A stretch of DNA of 64,000 bases. Source: Undaria pinnatifida. Taxonomy: Eukaryota > Sar > Phaeophyceae > Laminariales > Alariaceae. The stretch is from contig JABAKD010000027.1 of NCBI GenBank assembly GCA_012845835.1, positions 15,948,573 to 16,012,572 on the forward strand. The letters are read 5' to 3'. Shown here piece by piece: positions 56,412 through 64,000 of this stretch (the first letter of the stretch is position 1; every line of letters starts with the position of its first letter). Below the pieces are notes generated by a model. That model saw only the letters and a program-made list of their open reading frames with translations, did no database searches and had not been told where the DNA came from. The position numbers and the translations under genes are program-made.

Positions 56412-56678
56412 TGTGAGGTTGCTAGGGGTGAAACACAGAGTGTATCTACAGGCCGACCAAGTGGGAATGCCCCCGGGTGTTACTCACTTTCGTAGCTCAA
56501 AGCGGGAGAGAAGCAGCTCGTATTATTTCTTCGAACCGATGGTGACAATTTGGACGGGAAGCACGATTCTCTCGGTCTCCTGACTATCCCGAACAGAAGA
56601 CGCCAAGATATCATACCAAAGCGGCCAATTACCTATCGACTCAGGTGATTGCCGGTCTTATAAGGCCGTACCTTAACA
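56412..56678 (-). mobile_element. 3' LTR of the gypsy-like element
   Basis: 267 bp; tgttaaggtacggccttata, cacctgagtcgataggtaat, gtcaggagaccgagagaatc, gaaagtgagtaacacccggg, ending aacctcaca. The tract cagggtgggctag just inside it is a candidate polypurine tract, also present before the LTR at 48700. Confidence 0.88.
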
Positions 56679-57330
56679 CTAGCCCACCCTGATATTATAT
56701 GTCGCTTATATATGCAGAATTATGGGAGATTCGGAGAAACTCCAGTTCTACGAAATAGACTATGATGAGTCGAAGATGGGGCTCCTCAAAACCCACTCTC
56801 ACGCATCTAAACAGCCTGGCTATGAAGCCAGGAAAACGCGAAGTAGAGCACTTGAAGAAAACGCAGACCCTACAACAAGGCAAACCACTCATCAAAAACC
56901 TGCCGCGTTCCACCGGTGTGGCGGGGGGGGGAGGGGGAGAAAAGGCTCTACGGCAAACAAACCACAGAAAAGGCACTATGGCAAGCAAACCCTCGTCGAA
57001 GCGAAGGGGAACACAGGCGCTAATACAAGGGAGAGGTCATGCCAAAAACCTCCCGCTGACCACCGGCATGACGGGGGGCTAGATGAGGAAACAACAAATA
57101 CCCGGAATGGAAGGTGACATCATCTACAGCCCCGCGAGGGGGAGAAGTGTTTAGCCGAAAAAGTAGAACAAACACAACACAAAGAAATAAAAGACAACAC
57201 ACTGTCCCGTATATAGCTCTGTAGCACGTTATGCGTGAACAGGGTACCCTGGTCGCCCCCAGGCCCTGGGCTGAGGAGGGCGTCGGAAGGGCGAGTTTGA
57301 ACGAACACCAAAAACCGACAGTCCTGCGCC

Positions 57331-57921
57331 TCAGATGGCGGCGTGATTATCCGGACCCTGGCCCGACACTGAGCGGGGGCGTCGGCAGGACTGAAAAAAA
57401 ATGGTAAGAACCGTCCCACATCCAGACAAAAAGCTCGAAATCCCACAAACAAGCCAAGGACAAGAACTCCAAACCTCATAATCCGAGAAAAAAGAGGAAA
57501 ACTCTCGAGGAGCGGCGGCGGCTTGAAAGCCAACTAGCCACACGGTCGCATCTCGAGGGTCATCTACGCTACGTTGAATCCCCGGCGGGAAGACGATATC
57601 GACGTAGATCTGTAGATACCAAGAGCCTCGTACGGTCCCCGTCGAAGTCGTGTAGCGCGCCGGAGGGAGAAGAAGCTTAATCAGCTTCGGGTCGACCGAA
57701 AATCGGATCAGATATACCCCGCCTTCAGTCGTACTCGCGCTGATTTGCCCAAGCCACGACAACCCATCATCGTTCTTGTACCAAACGTGGGCTCCCTGAG
57801 GGAGTACTGTGTCGCGGAGGCGGCGAATCCACTCTGATGCGCGTGACGCGAGCGGAGCTGGGCGCCAAAAATGGTTGACGTTGTTCAGAGAAAGCTTACG
57901 CTGTGCCGCACCGATGCGCAT
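57331..57921 (-). pseudogene. Post-integrase C-terminal segment of a gypsy-type polyprotein
   Basis: A 196-codon open frame: LSLNNVNHFWRPAPL, then LPQGAHVWYKNDDGLSWLGQ, GVYLIRFSVDPKLIKLLLPP, ARYTTSTGTVRGSWYLQI. WLGQI...GVYLIRF resembles the small beta-barrel (chromodomain/SH3-like) tails that follow integrase in gypsy elements. The integrase core expected directly before it is missing. Assignment is from pattern memory. Confidence 0.55.
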
Positions 57922-58024
57922 TCGGCGGTAAAGCGAAGCGATTGGTTTGGCGGGGTTGGTCCGGGCTGCCGGCCGACTAACGTAAGATGCGGTTTCGAGA
58001 GTGTTTGAGGTCCGTTTCCCACTC

Positions 58025-58429
58025 CTAGGCTGGTCCAGAGAGTCCCAGCCAATAAGTTTCGTTTATCACCGAGATGACGCCACCGCGGGTCATGGACGAG
58101 TGGTCGTCGCTTGTATGTAGGCGACCTTTATTTGTCAGCTCCTGATTGTCCGAAAGGAAGGAACGCTTGTGCGAAGGGTAACATGACAACAAGTCGGGTG
58201 ACTGGGACGGTGGCCGGCCGATGGTGGCGTAGCGCACCTCGGCATGGCACGTAAGCGCACTCTGGTGTTCTCGCTCCCAGTCGGCATGCGAAAATCGCGT
58301 AATGAAATCAGCGGGCTTCAGTTCATGAATGCCGTCATGGGCGTCCAACTTTGTAGGTGCATTTTGGCGTGTCGCCAGGAGTGGGCGGAGGTCGTAGTAT
58401 AGGAGTCCCAGTAGGCTCCGCGCGGTCAC
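58025..58429 (-). pseudogene. Segment between RNase H and integrase of a gypsy-type polyprotein
   Basis: Frame with LTCHAEVRYATIGRPPSQSP, LLSCYPSHKRSF, LTNKGRLHTSDDH: an amino-acid pattern like the spacer before the integrase zinc-binding region in this element type. It breaks off with SSMTRGG, and about 100 bases later the post-integrase frame starts, so the core has been deleted. Confidence 0.5.
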
Positions 58430-58940
58430 GGCCGGACGGGATCAGCACCGCGGGGACCGGAGAGGCGGCAGGAGCAGGGATCGCGACGGTTGACGGGGTC
58501 GGCCGCGGCCGTGGGACTCGCGGCAGGGTGTTGACACTCCGGGCAGATGGTCGAGGGACCCCGCCGGGCCCGAATCCATAATCTACAGCGGAGGTGTATT
58601 ACCGGTTGCTGTCGCTGTTCGTCGGCGCGTCGTCGACGACGGAGGGGCTGGATTGCCAAACAAGGTAGAGACGGACACGGTCAAACCCGTGGTTGCGGCG
58701 GAGTCCGTCTCCTGTGTAGAACTCCTTGATAGAGGAATCGGCTGTGCGATGGGCGTCGCTGCAGCCAGGGTTTCTGCGGAGCCCGTGCCGCCCTCGATGG
58801 GTATGGAAAAAACCGAAGCGAAAACGGTGTCAGCGGCAGGCGAAATCAACCCGCGGCCGGTACAGCCTTCGGTAGTGGCGACGGAGGCAAAAACACGAGC
58901 GACGAATCTCCCCGGGGAAGCAGAAAGGCCGTCAATCCTT
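58430..58940 (-). pseudogene. GC-rich broken frames in the pol region
   Basis: Ala/Thr/Ser-rich frames on the minus strand (58849-58583 and 58659-58426) overlap in different phases. Probably degraded spacer of the polyprotein. No domain recognised. Confidence 0.35.
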
Positions 58941-58984
58941 ATACGTGGCTCGTGTGTATGCGAAAATCGTGAAATGCGGTAGAG

Positions 58985-59200
58985 GTGAGAGGGACCCCAC
59001 CCACGACAGCATGTTCAGTGCGGGGCACGAGCCCACCCAAGACAGTGATTTCGGCGAGGGGCACGAGTCCACCCAAGTCAGTGCTTTCGGTGCCGGGCAC
59101 AAGTCCGCCCAAAGCAGTGCTTTCGGTGCGGGGCACGAGCCCACCCAAAGCAGTGCTTTCGGTGTGGAGCACAAGCCCACCCAAACCAACCCCTGTGATT
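58985..59200 (-). repeat. 36-bp tandem repeats encoding 12-residue units
   Basis: About five to six units of gggcacgagcccacccaaag, cagtgctttcggtgc. On the minus strand the reading is GGLVPRTESTAL-like and multiples of three preserve frame, so the repeats lay in a coding region when the element was alive. Confidence 0.85.
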
Positions 59201-59337
59201 GGCGAGGAGGGAGCGCGCAGCCCGCCGGTCCGTAGGAGGTAGATACCGCTATCTCCAACGGGGTTGGGGTTTTTCAACCCCACGGGGTTGAAGGTTGTCA
59301 AGTCACTGCGGTCGTACTCCGTAGCAGGGTATGGCAA

Positions 59338-59530
59338 GCGGGCCAGAAAAACCGGCGATGCCGTTGGCGCTGCCTTTACGGTACTCGAGTGTGCAATCGA
59401 ACGCGGTGACGAACTCAAGCTACCGCTGGACTCGTGCATCGAGGGTCCCCACTTTGCCAATGCTCTCCTGTGCCTTGTGGCCGGAGGATATGCGGAACTT
59501 TGCTCCCCAAGAGGTACCCTCGAAGGCGTT
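59338..59530 (-). pseudogene. RNase H C-terminal remnant
   Basis: The minus-strand frame reads FEGTSWGAKFRISSGHKAQ, IGKVGTLDARVQR, stop, LEFVTAFDCTLEYRKGSANG. ...R.QR(W)LEF.. FD..LEYR.G..N is the characteristic end of the Ty3/gypsy RNase H domain. A stop replaces the usual Trp, and the ADxLSR motif after it is degraded. Confidence 0.7.
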
Positions 59531-59948
59531 TGGGAGCCCAAACAATGCTGCTGGTCCCCAAATCTAGAGGAGTCCAGTGCCTCTCCGAGTCGAGCTTGGC
59601 TCGATTGATATACGGGATTTTCATAGTGAACGAAACGTCGTTCAGCGTCACAGTACCCTCGGCGAAACAGGGGCCGTGTTCTGACAGCGCAAGGTGAGGA
59701 ACGACGCCAGAAGCTATCTCCACAACTTCACGGCTTTTACTCGGCCAGCGCGTCCGAGAAATAGGTCGGAAACTCCAAAAAGGGTGACCTTTGCGAGCGC
59801 TGGCCGCTGTTAACGACCCGGCCGCGGCGCGGACGAGATTTCTTGGTTCCTGCATTCGTAGTGCAGGTGCAGAACCGACTAGTGGAGGCCGGGTGCGCCA
59901 ACTGACCTGGGTCGCGAATAGGTTCGCGAACGACAGAAAATGCCTCAC
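59531..59948 (-). pseudogene. Unassigned open frame upstream of the RNase H remnant
   Basis: A frame from 59948 with GVVPHLALSEHGPCFAEGTV and VSFTMKIPYINRAKL continues to 59415, overlapping the RNase H remnant in another phase. Where RT should be there is no YxDD or other RT motif. Confidence 0.4.
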
Positions 59949-59954
59949 CGATAA

Positions 59955-60372
59955 TTTTTTACCTCTTCACTGGCATGGGTCGTCGGCCCTAGGATCATCC
60001 GCTCGGAGACCAATGCCCCACACTGGGTCCAGAGGGCTGGCTGCAGCCAGAAGCTTGTTGTCAGAGCTCAAAAGGTGATTTTCATGGCTGGATTCTAATT
60101 GAATTTGATGTAGGTGCCAAATAACTCGGCGTGTTGCCTCTCCCTGCCCCTAACAGCGGAGTCAAAGTTGTGCACGCCTCGACCGATGCGTTTGTGAGTG
60201 CTTGGTTCAGGCGACGGCATTATGAGCTCCACTGCTCGATGGCCTTCAAAAAGACTGACCTTTTCGGCCATCATATACTGCTCCGCGCAAGAATATGACA
60301 CGTCGTCCACGCCAAATGACGAAGGGGACCACGGTGAAAAATAAGTTGGGGGCTGCCAGAACAACACCACTT
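59955..60372 (-). pseudogene. NADAR (YbiA/DUF1768) domain remnant inside the retroelement
   Basis: Minus-strand frame from about 60372: FWQPPTYFSPWSPSSF, VDDVSYSCAEQYMMAEKVSL, RAVELIMPSPEPSTHKRIGR, GVHNFDSAVR, ELFGTYIKFN, stop at 60097-60095, then NPAMK; after a frame change LLAAASPLDPVWGIGLRADD, then a stop near 59969. These follow the NADAR family order: FSNF..., V.G..Y.s.EHY.qa.K, p...k..GR.v.., F..NP, Lle..p.D..WG.G. Known NADAR proteins are N-glycosidases acting on ADP-ribose conjugates, including ADP-ribosylated guanine, or on riboflavin-pathway intermediates. Two stops and a frame change mean it is not translated whole. It lies between element repeats and RNase H, so it appears to be cargo or an element-encoded domain. 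Confidence 0.82.
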
Positions 60373-60399
60373 GTGGAGTGTTTGAGAGAATAGTCAAAA

Positions 60400-61062
60400 G
60401 CCGTGTTGGAATGTGGGCCTGCAATGTCCCCGTCCGGGAACACCAGGCCTCGACACGTTGGGCCTGTGGTGTCCTCTTGCGGCAACACCAGGCCTCGGGA
60501 GCACCATGCGAATCCGAACCCGCCGTTTCTCGCCTTGGGTCCTCTTCGCTCGTTGGCGGAAAAAGCAAGAATCCGCTCTAACTGCGCCCGAAAAATGGTC
60601 AAAAACCGACGGTGCCAACCCGTCGGTAGCCTCGTTGGACATTTGGGTCTGCAATGCCCCCCTCTGGGAACACCAGTCCTCGGCTCTTTGGGCCTGTAGT
60701 ATCCCCTTGCGGGAACACCAGGCCTCGGGAGCATGATAAGAGTCCGAACCCGCGGTTCCTCGCCTCGGGTCCTCCTCACTCGCTGGCGGAAACTCTTAAG
60801 AAGCCCCCCTCATTGCGCCCGAAAAAGAGTCCAACACTGACGGTGCCAACCCGTCGGTAGCCTCGTAGGGCATTTGGGTCTGCAATGTCCCCCTCTGAGA
60901 ACGCCAGTCCTCGGCACTTTGGGCCTGTAGTGTCCCCCTCAGGAACACCAGGCCTCGGGAGCACGACTCGAGTCCGAATCCAAGGTTTCTCGCGTCGTGA
61001 CCTCTTCGCTCCTTGGCGAAAAATCGCAAGAAGGTGCTCATACTGCGCCCGAAGGGACAGGG
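60400..61062 (-). repeat. 230-bp tandem repeats, three copies
   Basis: caggcctcgggagcac starts near 60490, 60720 and 60950, exactly 230 apart. Each unit also contains two or three short sub-repeats (aacaccaggcctcgg, gggcctgtagtgtcc). The minus-strand frame leading into NADAR (GAPEAWCCRKRTPQAQRVEA) is composed of these sub-repeats. 230 is not a multiple of three, so the full array cannot be read in one frame. Confidence 0.9.
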
Positions 61063-61183
61063 TCTCGGAGCTGTTTCTGCTTGACGAGAGGCGCGATTCT
61101 TCCGTAAATTTACGGGAATAGCGTCCAGGTGATCAGGCTGGAGGCCGTGACGTCGCCACTGGCCCGTCGCGCAGTGTCAGATC

Positions 61184-61520
61184 TAATCGACTATCTGTAT
61201 GCCCGGCGCAGAGTGGCTAACGTGGAGATTGCTCTCGGTACCCGACGAGGGACCATCAGGCGGAGGAGATAAGAAGATAGAAAAAATGTATATAATAAAG
61301 TACCGGAGTCCCGGAGATCACTCTGAACATGCACACCCGAAGACAACTAATAGTGATCACAATATGCACTCAATATGCACTGAGCCAAAGGGGGCTCAAC
61401 TCGAACATATCGAATATTGGGACCGCCAATCATATCAATAGTTCTCCTCTACCATCTCCGTAGGTTCTATGCAGTCATACACATCATACATCCGACTTGT
61501 GCACAGGCATAAACCAATAT
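61184..61520 (-). mobile_element. 3' LTR of the small element
   Basis: Contains tactttattatatac, gggtgtgcatgttcagagtg, tcccaatattcgatatgttc and gatggtccctcgtcgggtac in the same order as the 5' copy. Confidence 0.87.
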
Positions 61521-61624
61521 CCCCCCTGCCTGTGTGCACGTCATGATAACGTTCAACCAAAGCGCACCATCCAAAACCTTGCTTATTCAAATAAAGTACG
61601 TGCCTCAAATATCCAATGTCAATT

Positions 61625-62671
61625 TCAAACCAATACTACCTCTGCTCCAAAAAGCCGATGCTGCTGAAGCAGCTCTTTCTCGTTGTCCATCTGCATAGAC
61701 CCCATCATCCCTTTTCCCCCATCACACGCCACCACTCCTCCGATCTTAGCCACCATGTTCTTAGATACCATCACTTCTTCGTGCTGATCTCCGCCAACTT
61801 CCTCCGGTAGCGACAGCAGGGGAAGCTGCTGCGCTTCCACTGACTGCTGCGGCGGTAGCGGCGCCTGTGGGGATGGCCATGGGGTTGGGGCGGCAGCACC
61901 AGGTAGCTGTGGCTGCTGCTGCTTCTGCCGCTGCTGCAGCTCTTCAACTAATGGCTGCACCAAGACCAGCTCGTTCCACCACTGCTGTTCGTTCCCGTCC
62001 TTTTTGTCCCAAAAATCAACTCGTCCTGCTTCCTCCTTTGCTCCGTCCCCACAATCTGACACCTCATCCATCACAACCAAAAGATTCCCACTTCTTGTTG
62101 CCTTTTGCTGGTTTCCTCGCACCTCGACTTGCTCAAATGGGAGATGTTTCAATTCCTTCGCGGGCAGGAGCAGCGGCGGCGGCGGTGGCAATTGTGGCGG
62201 TGGCGGTATTGGCGTTTCTGGCTCTGCCACTTCTGCGTCTTCCAACCTTCCCGGCTCGGGTTGGTTTGTGTTAATTTCCTCCGATCGTTTTTCCTCCAAC
62301 GACCACGCTATTATTACTGAAGCCATTATTTTAAATAGCTCTTGCTGCTGCTCATAGATTCCTTGCCTTTGTTGCCATTTCAATTGGCCGATGATCTTTT
62401 GAAGGCTTCCCTCTAGGAATTGTTGAGTCGTCGAGAATGCAGCCTCGTTCCCTTGGGCGTCTGTCAATTCCTCGACTGGCTTCTCTCCGCGGAGGATTGT
62501 CTTGTCAAGATCCTGTATTTGGTATGCAGCATGCCAAACCATGGCCTTGTGGGTACCAAGCTGGGTTTCCACCTTGTGGTCTTCGGGGACTGAGAAGTCT
62601 ACCCAGCAAAATGGTTTCTCCCCATCTCGACTGTAGCCTCCGCAAAGGCTGTTGCAGTAGATGACAACCAT
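61625..62671 (-). CDS. Intact 348-codon ORF of the small LTR element, function unknown
   Basis: ATG at 62671-62669, about 72 bases after the 5' LTR, stop at 61627-61625. The N-terminal 120 residues look globular (WVDFSVPEDHKVETQLGTHK, MVWHAAYQIQDLDKTI), followed by a helical Gln-rich stretch (LKWQQRQGIYEQQQELFKIM), a poly-Pro run (about residues 155-170), then Gln/Pro- and Glu-rich low complexity to the end. No zinc knuckle, protease, RT or integrase. It may be a gag-like protein or a captured host fragment. The lack of stops, unlike the surrounding element, implies more recent arrival. Confidence 0.6.
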   Translation of the reverse strand: MVVIYCNSLCGGYSRDGEKPFCWVDFSVPEDHKVETQLGTHKAMVWHAAYQIQDLDKTILRGEKPVEELTDAQGNEAAFSTTQQFLEGSLQKIIGQLKWQQRQGIYEQQQELFKIMASVIIAWSLEEKRSEEINTNQPEPGRLEDAEVAEPETPIPPPPQLPPPPPLLLPAKELKHLPFEQVEVRGNQQKATRSGNLLVVMDEVSDCGDGAKEEAGRVDFWDKKDGNEQQWWNELVLVQPLVEELQQRQKQQQPQLPGAAAPTPWPSPQAPLPPQQSVEAQQLPLLSLPEEVGGDQHEEVMVSKNMVAKIGGVVACDGGKGMMGSMQMDNEKELLQQHRLFGAEVVLV

Positions 62672-62742
62672 CCTCGTCTCGAGCTCCTCAGGGCACTACG
62701 ACCAAAGGCACAAGTTGTCTTGTCGTACGATCGATGCTAGCA

Positions 62743-63080
62743 TAATCGACTATTTGTGTGCCCGGCGTAGGGTGGCTCACGGGGAAATTGCTCTCGGTAC
62801 CCGACGAGGGACCATCAGGCGGAGGAGAAGATAACAACATACAAGATATATATATATAAAGTACCCGAGTTCCGGAGACCACTCTGAACATGCACACCCG
62901 AAGACAACTAACAGTGAACACAATACGCACTCAACATGCACTGAGTCAAAGGGGGCTCAACTCGAACATATCGAATATTGGGACCGCCAATCATATCAAC
63001 AGTTCTACTCTACCATCTCCGTAGATTATATGCAGTCACACACATCAAACATCAGACTTGTGCACAGGCATACACCAACA
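62743..63080 (-). mobile_element. 5' LTR of the small element, with TATA box
   Basis: tgttggtgtatgcctgtgca at 63080, ending tagtcgatta at 62743. On the minus strand the LTR contains tactttatatatatatatct (about 62864-62845), the likely TATA box, with candidate initiation downstream. Confidence 0.87.
62845..62864 (-). promoter_or_regulatory. Putative TATA box of the small element LTR
   Basis: Minus strand actttatatatatatatctt within the 5' LTR; the 3' LTR has the related tactttattatatacatt. A position inside the LTR upstream of the ORF fits a Pol II promoter. Inferred from sequence only. Confidence 0.5.
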
Positions 63081-63233
63081 GGACCTTCTTCCTGTACCAA
63101 TGGGGCAGACGTAGCCTGAAGCACGTGGGTTAGCGTGATAGAAGACGAAGCACGGCCCGTAGACCCTGTGGGCGTCTTCAGGAGGGGGGTCGGGCAGGTG
63201 GCAATATTTTTTCAGTCCTGCCGACGACGCCAT
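63081..63233 (-). pseudogene. Interrupted leader ORF of the gypsy-like element
   Basis: ATG at 63233, two bases after the LTR end, gives MASSAGLKKYCHLPDPPPED then VYGPCFVFYHANPRASGYVC and PIGTGRR, up to the nested insertion. The overlap of the start codon with the expected primer-binding region is unusual. The reading is open until the insertion. I do not recognise the domain. Confidence 0.5.
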
Positions 63234-63234
63234 T

Positions 63235-63891
63235 TGTGAAGTTGCTTGGAGTGAGACACGGAGTATCCCTACAGGTCGACGAGGTGGACATGCCCACGGG
63301 TGTTACTCACTTTCGTAGCTTAAAGCGAGAGAGACCCAGCTTTCATTATTTCCTCGAACCGATGGTGACAATTTGGACGGGAGGCACGATTCTCTCGGTC
63401 TCCTGACTATCCCGAATAGAAGACGCCAAGCTATTGTACTGGTACTCCTAGTGGGGCATGCGTCGTTGGTCGGTGTTGGGAAGCGTGCTCCTCATGGGTT
63501 CCGGTGCCCTCGTTTGGTCTCTCCTCAGGGCTCGCTGGATAATCTCAAAAGCTTATACATCATTTCCTCTATATTGAATACTAAAAGACAGACATAGCAG
63601 GGCTGCAGGGTAACGCAGGGTAGAGCAGGGTAGAGCAGGTAGAGCAGGTAGTGAGATGTGGGGCGTCCTGCTTGTCCCATCATCGTCACCTACATTACTC
63701 CCCATCTATGGTGGCCTTGACATGAATGTGACATCTAATGTCACGTGGTTTCACCTCAACCATGACATGGTTTCACGTCGAATCTATAAACTATTCTTCT
63801 ACGGAGGGCACTCCATTACACTGTAATACCAACGCGGCCAATTTCCTATCGACTCAGGTAATTGCCGGCCCTTCAAGGCCGTACCTTAACA
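63235..63891 (-). mobile_element. 5' LTR of the gypsy-like element, interrupted
   Basis: 63891-63821 and 63439-63235 match the two parts of the 267-bp 3' LTR (tgttaaggtacggcc... aaattggccgcgttgg; gacgccaag... gcaacttcaca). The gap between them is the LTR3 insertion. Confidence 0.88.
63440..63820. mobile_element. LTR3-family solo LTR inserted in the gypsy 5' LTR
   Basis: About 381 bp, from tggtactcctagtggggcat to agggcactccattaca; begins TG and ends CA. Flanks ttgtac and ctgtaa share TGTA, a probable imprecise target duplication. The copy at 46297-46672 is collinear. Confidence 0.8.
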
Positions 63892-64000
63892 GTAACATAC
63901 TATAATATAGTGACTAGTGACCAGCTGCTATATAGTAGTGCTATATTATAGTGACTGTCGTTTACCGTTTCAATGGTCAAACTTAGTATTCTTGATAGAT
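63892..64000. other. Right edge of window
   Basis: Begins with the gtaa target duplicate, then tatagtgactagtgacc with a tandem ctatattatagtgac. No gene. Confidence 0.6.

Larger units (their letters stand above)
61184..63080 (-). mobile_element. Small LTR retroelement nested in the gypsy leader
   Basis: 5' LTR 63080-62743 and 3' LTR 61520-61184, about 338 bp each and about 85-90% identical, flank a 1.2-kb interior. The LTR start is TGTTGGTGTATGCC in the 5' copy and TATTGGTTTATGCC in the 3' copy; both end tagtcgatta. A purine tract (ggcaggggggata) lies directly before the 3' LTR. The interior holds one intact ORF and no RT or integrase, so it is non-autonomous (TRIM/LARD-like). Flanks ggacc and agatc do not give a clean target duplication. 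Confidence 0.85.
56412..63891 (-). mobile_element. Decayed Ty3/gypsy-like LTR retroelement with nested insertions
   Basis: Minus-strand element. The 5' LTR is 63891-63235 (interrupted by an LTR3 insertion) and the 3' LTR is 56678-56412. Both LTRs begin tgttaaggtacggcc and end CA. The bases outside both ends are the same, gtaa at 56408-56411 and at 63892-63895, a 4-bp target-site duplication. Internal order on the minus strand: leader ORF start, inserted small LTR element, 230-bp tandem repeats, NADAR remnant, RNase H end, 36-bp repeats, pre-integrase segment, post-integrase segment, 3' region. The RT core and integrase catalytic core are not recognisable, and stops and frame changes occur throughout. 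The element is therefore dead, but its mobilisation once depended on an LTR-type replication machinery. Confidence 0.85.

Overview
The window is eukaryotic nuclear DNA from a repeat-rich genome. It has spliced exons with GT-AG introns, very long introns, dense microsatellites, tRNA-derived SINEs, MITEs and LTR retroelements. It has no operons or bacterial-type gene packing. The one confident host gene is a MUTYH/MutY adenine DNA glycosylase on the minus strand. Its residues resemble plant and heterokont-algal MutY, and the retroelement remnants have a stramenopile-algal flavour, so a stramenopile alga (possibly a brown alga) is my best guess. The sequence alone does not prove this.

Layout. 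1-4851 lies downstream of MUTYH and holds only tandem repeats and dispersed-repeat fragments. 4852-42256 is MUTYH: twelve exons on the minus strand that I joined by phase and splice signals, giving about 807 codons with the total divisible by three. The exons encode, in order, an N-terminal targeting tail, the HhH glycosylase domain (LPGIGPYTAG, catalytic Glu in SEVMLQQ, catalytic Asp in VDGNV), the Cys-x6-Cys-x2-Cys-x5-Cys iron-sulfur motif, a linker with an in-frame poly-Thr/Asp microsatellite, the NUDIX-like 8-oxoG recognition domain, and a basic Ala/Gly-rich tail. Intron 2 is about 20.7 kb and intron 11 about 4.3 kb. Intron 2 carries a decayed copy of exon 3, a 28S rRNA fragment with the sarcin-ricin loop, SINEs, MITEs, LTR fragments and a gag remnant.

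42257-56411 has no gene I can recognise. It contains SINEs, a solo LTR, poly-C satellite-like units, a family repeated in inverted orientation near 51.4, 53.9 and 54.5 kb, and the 3' end of a gypsy-type element at 48.3-49.0 kb.

56412-63891 is a decayed minus-strand Ty3/gypsy-like LTR element bounded by a 4-bp GTAA direct repeat. Between its LTRs it carries RNase H and integrase-flanking remnants and, unexpectedly, a broken NADAR (YbiA/DUF1768) domain. A second, small LTR element with an intact 348-codon Gln/Pro-rich ORF is inserted in its leader, and a third family sits as a solo LTR inside its 5' LTR. The outer-element cargo and the nesting are the most interesting parts of the window, together with the MUTYH architecture and a strong excess of the short palindrome TACCWGGTA.
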